41,379 nucleotides of DNA, taken from assembly GCA_934183135.1 (NCBI GenBank), contig CAKPRX010000009.1, forward strand, positions 1 through 41,379, given 5' to 3'. Made by a program: the position numbers and the translations under genes. The notes below the pieces were generated by a model that worked only from the letters and a program-made list of their open reading frames with translations, had not been told where the DNA came from and did not search any database. The DNA comes from an uncultured Prevotella sp. GTDB lineage: Bacteria > Bacteroidota > Bacteroidia > Bacteroidales > Bacteroidaceae. Of the stretch, positions 26,721 through 34,651 are shown piece by piece. Within the stretch, counting starts at the first letter, position 1. Each line of letters starts with the position of its first letter.

Positions 26721-26734
26721 GGGGCAGAGTGGTT

Positions 26735-27811
26735 TCAGAGTTTGTCAAACTGGTCTATATCGTGGTCCAAGGCGGCACCGGCCGTAGCCGGGGCATCGTC
26801 GGCCAGCCCTAAGTCTTCTTCGGCCGGGCCCGTAGGCTGCCCGTCGCCGAGGGTGTCAAACTTGTCGACAGCCTCGTCCATCGACACGCCGTCAATCTTC
26901 TCGGCGGCATGGCCATAGTAGAACCCCAAGCCCACCATCATAACCGCCATGGACATATACATGCCATAGAGAAACAGCATGCCGGTCAGGTAGCTGGCCA
27001 AGGTAAACCAGGTGGTCGAGGTAAACGCCAAGGCACTTTCAGAGGGGTCGGCCCCAGCAATAGTGGACAGCATGGTAAGCGTCATGAACGGGATGCCTAA
27101 GCCGTAGCTTACCAGGGAGATTACCATGTAAAGCACGACGAGCATGCCCAGCAGTCCGCCCCACACACGAAAGCCCAGGCGCAACGCCCGCTTGACCGAT
27201 GGCCACAGGGCATCGGCCGTGAAGATGTAGGAGGGCAGTATCAGACCACAGGGGAGGGCCACCACGCAGAGGGCCACAAAGAGCACCACCACAAGGGCTA
27301 TCATGGGCACCTGCAGGGCACCGTCGGTAGCGTCTATCAGCATGCCACCCCCGACCATAGCGCCCACGAAGAGCACCAGACTTATTACGCCCATCGCCAC
27401 CAGGCACCAGAGGCTTCTGCGGATGTTGGCCCACAGCCTGGGCTTCATCTCGGCATAGCTGATGCCCATCAGCCGGTTGGGGCGAGCCCAGTATAGCTGC
27501 ATCAGGGTATAGACCACGCCCGAGAGTACGGCGGCCGAGAACAGCGACACCACCATCAGCAGCAGATAGTTGGTGCCCAGTCCTACCAGGAGGTCCAACT
27601 CAGACGAGGCACCGCTCGCCTCGCTGCCAATCTGGCCCATGAGCGTGGTATAGCACACGCCGCCCACAATACACAGGGGCAACAGGAAGAGCGAGAGGTA
27701 ACGGAAGAGGGGACGGATGTTCTCGCTGATAAAGTCGAAGGTGGCCGAGAGCTTCTCAGAGAAGCTGCGGCGCACATAGAGGTCGATACGCGGACGGGTG
27801 GTAGTCTTCAT
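26735..27811 (-). CDS. polytopic membrane protein of the MoxR-DUF58 operon
   Basis: A 358-residue protein with about six membrane segments (near 40-57, 78-100, 135-155, 170-200, 225-250, 265-295). The N-terminus is soluble and basic (RPRIDLYVRRSFSEKL), and the last ~60 residues are acidic, disordered and rich in Asp, Ala and Pro. I do not recognise a catalytic motif. Its start overlaps the SpoIIM-like gene by 4 bases, so it belongs to the same operon. Similar unnamed membrane proteins occur at this place in other Bacteroidota clusters as far as I recall. Confidence 0.7.
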   Translation of the reverse strand: MKTTTRPRIDLYVRRSFSEKLSATFDFISENIRPLFRYLSLFLLPLCIVGGVCYTTLMGQIGSEASGASSELDLLVGLGTNYLLLMVVSLFSAAVLSGVVYTLMQLYWARPNRLMGISYAEMKPRLWANIRRSLWCLVAMGVISLVLFVGAMVGGGMLIDATDGALQVPMIALVVVLFVALCVVALPCGLILPSYIFTADALWPSVKRALRLGFRVWGGLLGMLVVLYMVISLVSYGLGIPFMTLTMLSTIAGADPSESALAFTSTTWFTLASYLTGMLFLYGMYMSMAVMMVGLGFYYGHAAEKIDGVSMDEAVDKFDTLGDGQPTGPAEEDLGLADDAPATAGAALDHDIDQFDKL

Positions 27812-28788
27812 CTGTTTATGTAATTAGTTGTGTTTTGCGATTGGCGATATACCTGGCGGGGATAGAGGATGTAGTAGAACACCACAAAGGCGGCCGAGAG
27901 CACCACGATGACCAGCCGCAGCAGGTCCGGCAGGGCGGCGTTGCCCGTAAGGAAGCCCTCAATAAAGCCCGCCACTATGAATACGGGCACCGTGCCCACC
28001 ACTATCTTGAGCCCGCGCTTGGCGCTGCGCCTAAAGGAGGCTATCCGGCTGTAGGTGCCTGGAAAGAGCCAGCCATTGCCCATGCAGATGCCGGCCGCGC
28101 CGGCCACCACGAGGGCCGAGACCTCGAGCGTGCCGTGCAGGAACACCGTGAGCAGCGAGTCCATGAACAGCCCATGCTGGGCAAAGAGCATCTCGAAGCT
28201 GCCCAGCATCACGCCGTTGTTAAAGAGCATGAACCCGGTACAGATGCTGGTAAACACGCCCATAACGAACTCTAAGAACGATACATAGATATTATTGGCC
28301 GTGATGCTGACAAACATATCGCTGCCCGGCGCTGAGCAGTAGACATCGAAAGGCTGGCCCTTGGCGATATTGTCAAGCGTCATGTCGACATACGAGTCGC
28401 CTAAGATGACGCGGCAGTAGTCGTGGTCGGCCAGCTGACCCACCACGCCTATCAGCACGCTGACCAGGAAGATGGCCAGCGACACCAACAGCAGTTTGCG
28501 GGCATGATACAGGGTGAGGGGAACCTCCCTGGTCCAGTAGCTGACGATGCGCAGACGGCGCTCGCGTTTGTTGCGGTAGATGGCGTTGTGCAGTACCACC
28601 GCCAAGTTATTCAGGTAAAGTGTAATGCGCGACGCGGGATAGTGGGTCTGGGCAAAGGCCAGGTCAGAGGTGACCCGGATGTACGCCGCCGATATGTCGT
28701 CGGGCGTCTCGGTAAGCAGGTCATCTGTCATGAGTTCTATGCGCTGCCACTCCTTTATGTTCTGGCGTATAAATACTATCTCCTTCAC
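27808..28788 (-). CDS. SpoIIM-like membrane protein
   Basis: A 326-residue protein of the stage II sporulation protein M family, polytopic, with helices near 95-120, 170-200, 205-235 and 260-310 and the conserved stretches EFVMGVFTSICTGF, LHGTLEVSALVVAGAAG and GNGWLFPGTYSR. Outside spore formers this family is a common companion of MoxR, DUF58 and RDD genes. The start is a GTG at 28788 giving (M)KEIVFIRQNIKEW, which fits the family beginning; the longer ATG frame from 28857 would run through a likely -7 box. It is the first gene of the seven-gene operon. Confidence 0.85.
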   Translation of the reverse strand: MKEIVFIRQNIKEWQRIELMTDDLLTETPDDISAAYIRVTSDLAFAQTHYPASRITLYLNNLAVVLHNAIYRNKRERRLRIVSYWTREVPLTLYHARKLLLVSLAIFLVSVLIGVVGQLADHDYCRVILGDSYVDMTLDNIAKGQPFDVYCSAPGSDMFVSITANNIYVSFLEFVMGVFTSICTGFMLFNNGVMLGSFEMLFAQHGLFMDSLLTVFLHGTLEVSALVVAGAAGICMGNGWLFPGTYSRIASFRRSAKRGLKIVVGTVPVFIVAGFIEGFLTGNAALPDLLRLVIVVLSAAFVVFYYILYPRQVYRQSQNTTNYINR

Positions 28789-28844
28789 TGCGTGGGTGGT
28801 TAAGACGGGCGGGGCGGGGTGCCCCGCAATGGGTTTAACGGCTA

Positions 28845-28852
28845 CAAATATA
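28845..28852 (-). promoter_or_regulatory. likely -7 box for the SpoIIM-MoxR-RDD operon
   Basis: Minus-strand TATATTTG matches TAnnTTTG, about 57 bases before the GTG start at 28788. I see no good -33 box at the usual distance. A GC-rich hairpin GCGGGG/CCCCGC lies in the leader (28812-28827). Confidence 0.45.
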
Positions 28853-29023
28853 GGCAAAAAGGGCGAAACAGCGTGCGCTGACGGCCATTTTCTTTCGCCC
28901 GACCCTCATTTTTCCTGTCATAGGGGTGGCTGGCAGGGCCGAGGTCGGTCTTTGAAGAGCCCACGACGGTGTCTGGCCGCCCCGAGGTAGCCATTAGCCG
29001 CCTATACACGGCTCCCACCTCAG

Positions 29024-29066
29024 CAAAAAAGGCTGGGACCCGGTAACTGATACCGAATCCCAGCCT
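29024..29066 (-). terminator. intrinsic terminator of the surface-protein gene
   Basis: On the minus strand a 9-bp stem AGGCTGGGA / TCCCAGCCT, with further pairing inside the loop (CGGTA/TACCG), is followed by a six-T run. It begins 36 bases after the stop at 29102. Confidence 0.88.
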
Positions 29067-29101
29067 AATTATGATACTTGGCAAAGCCAGGGATGGCCTG
29101 C

Positions 29102-32056
29102 TTACTTGCCGTTGGTTACAACCTTGCGGAACTTGCCATCGCTGCCACGCTTAATGACCAGTCCACGATAAGAGTCGCCAACCCGGCGGCCGTCTATGCT
29201 GTAAGCATCGCGGCCCTGGCCGTCAGCGCTGACAATCTCGTCAATGCCAGTAGATGTACTCTCCTTGATACTGATGTCGTCGAGGCCCATACTGCTGAAA
29301 CCGACAGGACTGGTAGAGTGGAAACCGATGTGGTAATTGCCATCGGCCGATACAGAGAAGTTAACGCTAAACGGCACATTGTAAGACTGGCTCACCTTGG
29401 TCGCCTTAATCAGCGTAAAGTACTCAGAAGGTGTCAGCGAGCTTCCGATAGCCGCCGAGATAACACCGGGGCTTATCGCAGCCTTGGCATTGGCATTAAA
29501 GGTAAGCGTATAGGTCTTTCCCTTCTCCATCCTGATGGCTGGGGTGATGAGCCAGTCATCGTTTACGTTATGCAAGCTGTTGTCTATCATCGCCGCGTGG
29601 TCGTATGAGTTGTACGCCCACTTTGTTCCGTCGTTATTGGCATCCACTATGGTAAAGGTCTTAAACGAACTCTCCTGGCTGAAGTCTTCCGAGTAAGGTA
29701 TAGACTGTGCCGAGCCGTACACACACTCGTTAGAGGCTACCGGCTGAGAGTAAAGCTCGCCATTGAGAGAGCGAACCGTGTAGTAGTAAGAAGCGATACC
29801 CTCGTCGGGGAGCTTCTCGGTAAAGGTGGTACCCTCATGGTCGAACGAGAGAATGTCGCCAGGATAGCGGGTGATGATGTACTTGAGCTTCGGCTCAAGG
29901 TAACCATCGTGCTGACCCTTAGTAGGAGCCGTCCAGGTAAGCGTGGCCGTGCCATCGTCTGCAATGGCGAGCTTTACGTTAGTGGGCACATCGGGAATGT
30001 CGTGCCCTACCCAAGCCGAGGTAAGCGCGGGCTTGCCCCTGCCGTTGTCATTGGCCGGCACTACGGCAAATATATAATCCTCGCCGTCGGTTTCGGCCGT
30101 ATAGTTGGCCGTCTTCATCGAGCCAGGCCATCCCTCGCCGGTGGCAATCAGCTTTCCGTTAGCATAGACCGAGTATCTTATCTTCTCGGTAATGGCCGTG
30201 CCGGCAATGTCGGTAGAGGGCAGGTTAAACTTAATCTTACCGGTAAGGCTGCCGCCCTCGAAAGTGGCCTTGATGTTCTTAGCCTTGCCCGGAGCCTTCT
30301 TGCTATAGGGCGAATAGGGACTATAGAGAGCGGCCATCTGTGCCCGGCCAGGGAAATGGTCTATCTTGGTGGCCTTGCCCGTGGTGGTATCTACCTCGTA
30401 GAGTACCGACCCGTCTTCCTGGTACACCTCGGCAGCCCAGTAGAGCTTGTCGGTGCTCAGGTCGAAGGCTGCGCTCTGCGTCATGTCCCTCGGGGTTACG
30501 CCCGTGTAGCCCACGGTGGTCTCCTCGCCGGTGGCCTTGTCTATCTTCATCAGGTCTCCATCGTCCGTGATACCGTATGCCTCGCCCTTAGAGTTAATGG
30601 CGAAAGCGTAGTAACTGTTCTTGAGTACGGCAATGGTGGTACGGGCCAGGTTGTCATAGTCTATGATGCCAAAGTGGCGCACCAGATTGTTCTGAGACGA
30701 GAATATACCGTAAACGTAGCCCGTGACGGGGTCGACAGACACTCCGGCCTTGGCATAGAGCGAATAATCGCTGAGTTTAACGCCCTTGCGGTGATACTGC
30801 AGGGTGTCGTTGGCATAGCTGTACTCGCGCGACCACACATCGTAGCCATGAGTGACCTCATTCTCGGCCAGTGTGACAAAGTGGAAGAGGTCGTCGTAGT
30901 AAGCACCGCCACCATTGGCACAGATGGCATCGTTCTTAGACTGCTTGAAGCGCTGTGTGAGCCTGATGCCAGCCTCGGGCTTGAACGAGTAGACCTTCTG
31001 CCCGTACTTTACCTGCCCTGTCGAGGCATCGTATTCGCTGTAAATAACATTGCCCCACAGGCCAGTCTCCTTGCCATCGTCCTCGCCCGGGTCCGGCTTG
31101 TCGGCCTCCAGTTTCCAGGCGATGGACGGCACGGTAGCCGGCAGCTGCAGGTAAGCGCGCTTGGCGTACACATCGGTAGCCGTGGTAATGTTGTCAAACT
31201 TATTGTCGCTGAGTATGAAGTTCTTGTGTACATCGTCGCCAGGCTGAACCTTGACGGTGGCCAGCACGCCCACCATCCGGTTGCCCTCGGCCGTAACGCT
31301 CTGGTCCTCGGCTATCTGGGCATTGTATTCGGCCTGGGTATTCTCGCGGATAAGCACGCCCGTGCGAGCGGGGATAACTCCGGCGAGGTCCTTGAGCGTT
31401 ACGCACTCGTTTTTCTCGTCAACACCGGTTACGGCATATACCTTTGGGGCTTTCTTGGCCGTAATCTTCACGGCGAAGGGCGAACAGTAAGTGGCATTGG
31501 TACCCCGGAAGTCGACCGTCAGTGTCTCGTAGATGTCCATCTGCGACCACCCCCCGTCATTTTCCCACTTGGACAGGGCCGACGGACGCACATAGACGGT
31601 CGGCGAGGCTCCTATAAAGTTGGAGGAGCTGGAACTGGGCGGATTGGCACCCAGCGCGTAGACGCTGGTGAGCTCCTTGGCGTAGAAAAAGGCCATCGAG
31701 CCTATCGATGTAAGGTTCTCGGGCAACACTATATCCTCTATCTGGCTATAGGCGAAGGCGTAACTGCCTATCGACTTGATGCTCTTGGGCAGATAGACGT
31801 GCTTAATGGTAGCATCGTTGGTAAACGAGCTGTTGCCAATGGCCGTCACGGTATAGGTGGTGCCCTTGTACTCTACCGTCTCGGGTACATCGAGCACGGC
31901 CGAGGTGGTTCCCTCGATAAGCGTACACTCCTTGGAGTGGTCCGAGGTGGTTCCGTACTTCAAGCCGTCGACCGTAAACTCGGTCTGGGCATGTACTACA
32001 TTGCCCGCCTGTATCAGCAGGAAAGCAATGAGGAAAAGAGTAAATTTCTTAATCAT
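29102..32056 (-). CDS. large secreted multidomain surface protein (LRR_5, FN3, cleaved-adhesin)
   Basis: A 984-residue exported protein. A signal peptide covers residues 1-24 (ends VVHAQ). Residues ~30-170 hold BspA-like leucine-rich repeats (IGSYAFAYSQIEDIVLPENLTSIGSMAFFYAKELTSV). A middle region (about 330-570) looks like beta-propeller-type repeats (YEVDTTTGKATKIDHF). Two fibronectin type III-like domains follow (about 590-680 and 690-780), then a cleaved-adhesin/choice-of-anchor J jelly roll (about 795-930; IPYSEDFSQ ... LDDISIKE). The last ~50 residues (YSIDGRRV ... LVIKRGSDGKFRKVV) look like a Bacteroidota C-terminal sorting tail, as used by type IX secretion. It probably binds host or glycan surfaces. 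It has its own promoter and terminator. Confidence 0.85.
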   Translation of the reverse strand: MIKKFTLFLIAFLLIQAGNVVHAQTEFTVDGLKYGTTSDHSKECTLIEGTTSAVLDVPETVEYKGTTYTVTAIGNSSFTNDATIKHVYLPKSIKSIGSYAFAYSQIEDIVLPENLTSIGSMAFFYAKELTSVYALGANPPSSSSSNFIGASPTVYVRPSALSKWENDGGWSQMDIYETLTVDFRGTNATYCSPFAVKITAKKAPKVYAVTGVDEKNECVTLKDLAGVIPARTGVLIRENTQAEYNAQIAEDQSVTAEGNRMVGVLATVKVQPGDDVHKNFILSDNKFDNITTATDVYAKRAYLQLPATVPSIAWKLEADKPDPGEDDGKETGLWGNVIYSEYDASTGQVKYGQKVYSFKPEAGIRLTQRFKQSKNDAICANGGGAYYDDLFHFVTLAENEVTHGYDVWSREYSYANDTLQYHRKGVKLSDYSLYAKAGVSVDPVTGYVYGIFSSQNNLVRHFGIIDYDNLARTTIAVLKNSYYAFAINSKGEAYGITDDGDLMKIDKATGEETTVGYTGVTPRDMTQSAAFDLSTDKLYWAAEVYQEDGSVLYEVDTTTGKATKIDHFPGRAQMAALYSPYSPYSKKAPGKAKNIKATFEGGSLTGKIKFNLPSTDIAGTAITEKIRYSVYANGKLIATGEGWPGSMKTANYTAETDGEDYIFAVVPANDNGRGKPALTSAWVGHDIPDVPTNVKLAIADDGTATLTWTAPTKGQHDGYLEPKLKYIITRYPGDILSFDHEGTTFTEKLPDEGIASYYYTVRSLNGELYSQPVASNECVYGSAQSIPYSEDFSQESSFKTFTIVDANNDGTKWAYNSYDHAAMIDNSLHNVNDDWLITPAIRMEKGKTYTLTFNANAKAAISPGVISAAIGSSLTPSEYFTLIKATKVSQSYNVPFSVNFSVSADGNYHIGFHSTSPVGFSSMGLDDISIKESTSTGIDEIVSADGQGRDAYSIDGRRVGDSYRGLVIKRGSDGKFRKVVTNGK

Positions 32057-32212
32057 ATACTCATGGTTTTAGTGATACGCGGCTCTGTTATCCTTAATGA
32101 CTGCACACCGAAGAGCCATCATGGCTTAGCTCTAAGTAGTTCAGACCGACACGCCAACCGACATCCGAGCGCCACGTATTAACCCGACTGTCATGGCGAT
32201 GGCTTACGGATG

Positions 32213-32245
32213 CAAAAATACAAAGAAAAAATCAACAATTGCAAA
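32213..32245 (-). promoter_or_regulatory. promoter of the surface-protein gene
   Basis: Minus-strand TTTG (32245-32242), 21 bases, TATTTTTG (32220-32213). The predicted leader is about 150 bases and contains an AGAGCC...GGCTTAGCTCT pairing (near 32110-32132). AT-rich CAATTG repeats around 32235-32252 may also help end the upstream serine-hydrolase transcript. Confidence 0.7.
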
Positions 32246-32324
32246 CAATTGCTAATTATTTTCGGTAATTACGTTATAAATCGTTCTTTTTGCGGTTGCA
32301 ATTACAATAAATCATAAAACAGCG

Positions 32325-33650
32325 CTAACCTTTGAAGAGGTCGCGACGGGGCATGACGGGGCCAAACTTCTTGCGCAGCCGCTCGAAGAGGGCCATCGTG
32401 TCGCGCGAGAAGGCATGGCCCTTCCATGTGCTGGTGTTGGTGATAAACACCCAGCACTCGCCGTCGGGATAGCGTATCACCAGGGCGCTGGTACCTACCA
32501 GCGAACCCGTGCGAACCCAGGGCTTGCCTTTGGGGGTGTAGTTCCAGCCCAGGGAGAAGTCGTGGTCGGGCATCTCGCGGGTCATGGCCTCTACGGAGCG
32601 CCTGCTGATGATGTCGGGAACCACCGGGCAGCCGTCTATCGATGCCACCAGGCGACACAGCTCGGCCGCCGAGGCACACCAGGCACCGGCTCCGGCCAGA
32701 CGGGGTATGTCGTTCTCGCCATAGCACTTCTCGACCAGACGGCCGCTGTTGTTGAACTCGTACGTGGGCTTGCAGGTAAGGTGCATATAGTAACGGCTCT
32801 CGTTGGGCCGACGGTCGCGGTAGTAGTTGCCTGCTATGTGGAAGTCGTAGCAGCCGGCAGGCTCGAATACCCGTGTACGCATGAAGCGCTCGTAGGACAT
32901 ACCCGAGCGGCGGGCTATAATCTCCGAGAGGAGCATATACCCTAAATTGCTATACCGGCGGGCCGTGCCAGGCGTGTAGCCGAGGCGGCGGCGCAGCACT
33001 ATGCCGAGCAGGGTGCGGTGGTCGGGAGCCTCGGTGAGGTGGTTCTGCATCATGATGTAGCGGGTAGAGAACATGGGGTCGCCCGCGTAGTTGGTGAAGC
33101 CTGCCTTGTGGCGCAGCAGCTGCTCGACGGTGATGTCCAGGTAGCGCTTGTCGCTGATGGCGCGGGTATAGGCGGTGTCGCTGAGTATGCCGTGGGGCCC
33201 GAAGACGCGGTCTGACAGCCGCAGCTTTCCCATGTCGCACAGCTTCATAATGCCCACGGCCGTCATCAGCTTAGAGACCGATGCCATGCGCATGATATGC
33301 CCCGGCTGCATCGCTACCCCTTCGTCGGCCTTGCCGAAACCACGGACATAGAGGAGCGAGTCGTTACGGGAGATGGCCAGCTGGGCACCATTAATCTCCC
33401 AGCGACGCAGATAGCGCTCCATAATAGAGTCCATGTCGTGCAGCTCAGGGCTGCTGCCCACCTCGTTGCTGAGCGAGTCGTTGAGGTGTACGCCTGTGGC
33501 GCGCAGGGTGTCGGCCCCGGTATGGGTGCCGGTACATGCGCACGAGCAGCGGCCGATGGCCACGATGACCAGCACCACCACCGTAAGGCAGCCGGCGCAC
33601 GACAGCCTGACGCGGGTGCGGTATTGTTCTCTTATCCTATACTTCTTCAT
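32325..33650 (-). CDS. serine hydrolase, class C beta-lactamase family
   Basis: A 441-residue protein of the beta-lactamase/transpeptidase-like (AmpC/esterase, DUF serine hydrolase) family. A membrane helix lies at 19-33 followed by a Cys-rich segment (CSCACTG), which could be a lipobox-like or an anchored N-terminus. Catalytic motifs: S124-V-S-K127, Y233-S-N235, and RTG near residue 386 in place of KTG. Members include D-amino acid peptidases, esterases and penicillin-binding proteins as well as lactamases, so the substrate is open. It is transcribed alone, with a -7 box just upstream. Confidence 0.85.
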   Translation of the reverse strand: MKKYRIREQYRTRVRLSCAGCLTVVVLVIVAIGRCSCACTGTHTGADTLRATGVHLNDSLSNEVGSSPELHDMDSIMERYLRRWEINGAQLAISRNDSLLYVRGFGKADEGVAMQPGHIMRMASVSKLMTAVGIMKLCDMGKLRLSDRVFGPHGILSDTAYTRAISDKRYLDITVEQLLRHKAGFTNYAGDPMFSTRYIMMQNHLTEAPDHRTLLGIVLRRRLGYTPGTARRYSNLGYMLLSEIIARRSGMSYERFMRTRVFEPAGCYDFHIAGNYYRDRRPNESRYYMHLTCKPTYEFNNSGRLVEKCYGENDIPRLAGAGAWCASAAELCRLVASIDGCPVVPDIISRRSVEAMTREMPDHDFSLGWNYTPKGKPWVRTGSLVGTSALVIRYPDGECWVFITNTSTWKGHAFSRDTMALFERLRKKFGPVMPRRDLFKG

Positions 33651-33658
33651 GTGTCATG

Positions 33659-33666
33659 CAAAATTA
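33659..33666 (-). promoter_or_regulatory. -7 box of the serine hydrolase gene
   Basis: Minus-strand TAATTTTG ends nine bases before the ATG at 33650, implying a very short leader. No clear -33 box is seen at the expected distance. Confidence 0.4.
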
Positions 33667-33799
33667 GCAAAATCTACGCGATAATCGGCAGCCATCGCCT
33701 AAAATCTTGCCGCATCAGCCCGTCAGCCGCGGTGATGCCATCGCCTTACTGCTTAACCCGGGAAGTGGCCAGCAGGGCTCGCCTTGCGGTCCAAAATCT

Positions 33800-33861
33800 A
33801 CAAATTACTGAATAAATCGCCCACAAATTACTGAATAAAAAGCTCACAAATTACTGAATAA
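33800..33861 (+). repeat. three tandem 23-bp repeats (iteron-like)
   Basis: ACAAATTACTGAATAA occurs exactly three times, at 33800-33815, 33823-33838 and 33846-33861, each separated by a 7-base spacer, so the period is exactly 23 bases. The surrounding 33651-33952 region carries no gene. The regular period of about two helical turns suggests stacked protein-binding sites. Confidence 0.85.
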
Positions 33862-33895
33862 TCCTGGAAATCATCTGAAAATCAACAAGAACTCA

Positions 33896-33903
33896 TACAT
33901 TTG
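33896..33903 (+). promoter_or_regulatory. orphan plus-strand -7 box after the 23-bp repeats
   Basis: TACATTTG matches TAnnTTTG, 34 bases after the third repeat. It points into the 3' end of the oppositely oriented response-regulator gene, with no credible plus-strand gene downstream. No -33 box is evident. Confidence 0.35.
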
Positions 33904-33952
33904 CGCTCCAAGTGGCTGCCTATGGCTAAATGCACGTCAGCCCCTATGCCTT

Positions 33953-34651
33953 TCACCTCTTCTCTCCCACCCTGCTTCCTGGGGGAGACGCCTTTTCTCG
34001 TCTTTCATCCTCGCCCGGCAACGGCTCCATGGGCGGACAGCGCAACAGGCCCTCGCGGGTGGCCTGCTGTACCATGTCGACCATGTTGCGGGCGCAGAAA
34101 CGGCGCATGAGACGCTTACGGTAGTACTCGATGGTATTCTCACTGAGACACAGGCGGGTGGCTATCTCCCTGCTGGGCAGTCCCTGGGCCAGCAGTTCCA
34201 GCACCGCGGTCTCGCGGGCGCTCAGGCCGCAGGTCAGGGCCTGGTCGACGATGGCCCGGAAACGCGGACTGAGATACTCGCCACCCTCGCGCACACTGGC
34301 CACCGCGGCCAGCAGCAGCGCGGGCGGCTCGCTCTTGAGCACCACGCCGGCCAGGGGGACTTGCTGGAGCTGGCGGGCCACCCATAGTTCCTCGTGCATA
34401 GTGTAGACGATGACGCGGGTGTGCGCACTCCTGTCGGCTATGGCGGCGAGCAGACTGGTGCCGTGGGCACCGGGCAGGTCCAGGTCTACCACGGCCACCG
34501 AATAGCTATAGGGGCTTGCCGTGAGGGCACGCAGCACCCCATCGGCCGTGGTGGCGGTGTCTATCAGTACCCCGGGCAGGGCCGACAGCAGCGTGCGGAT
34601 GCCCTGGAGCACTATACGGTGGTCGTCGGCCACCAAGAGGTGGGTGGTCAT
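33953..34651 (-). CDS. NarL/LuxR-type response regulator
   Basis: A 232-residue two-domain response regulator. The receiver has the acidic pair D9-D10, phospho-acceptor D56 (VVDLDLPG), T84 and K106 (VLKSE). The LuxR-type helix-turn-helix covers about 145-205 (LSARETAVLELLAQGLPSREIATRLCLSENTIEYYRKRL). The last 30 residues are a charged tail. The start at 34651 (MTTHLLVADD) overlaps the kinase stop by 4 bases; a longer start at 34678 would lie within the kinase gene. It is the output of the adjacent kinase. Confidence 0.93.
   Translation of the reverse strand: MTTHLLVADDHRIVLQGIRTLLSALPGVLIDTATTADGVLRALTASPYSYSVAVVDLDLPGAHGTSLLAAIADRSAHTRVIVYTMHEELWVARQLQQVPLAGVVLKSEPPALLLAAVASVREGGEYLSPRFRAIVDQALTCGLSARETAVLELLAQGLPSREIATRLCLSENTIEYYRKRLMRRFCARNMVDMVQQATREGLLRCPPMEPLPGEDERREKASPPGSRVGEKR

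Noticed and set aside
33800..33861. A minimal CRISPR array.
   Set aside because: Three 16-base repeats with 7-base spacers are far too short, and no cas genes are present in the window.
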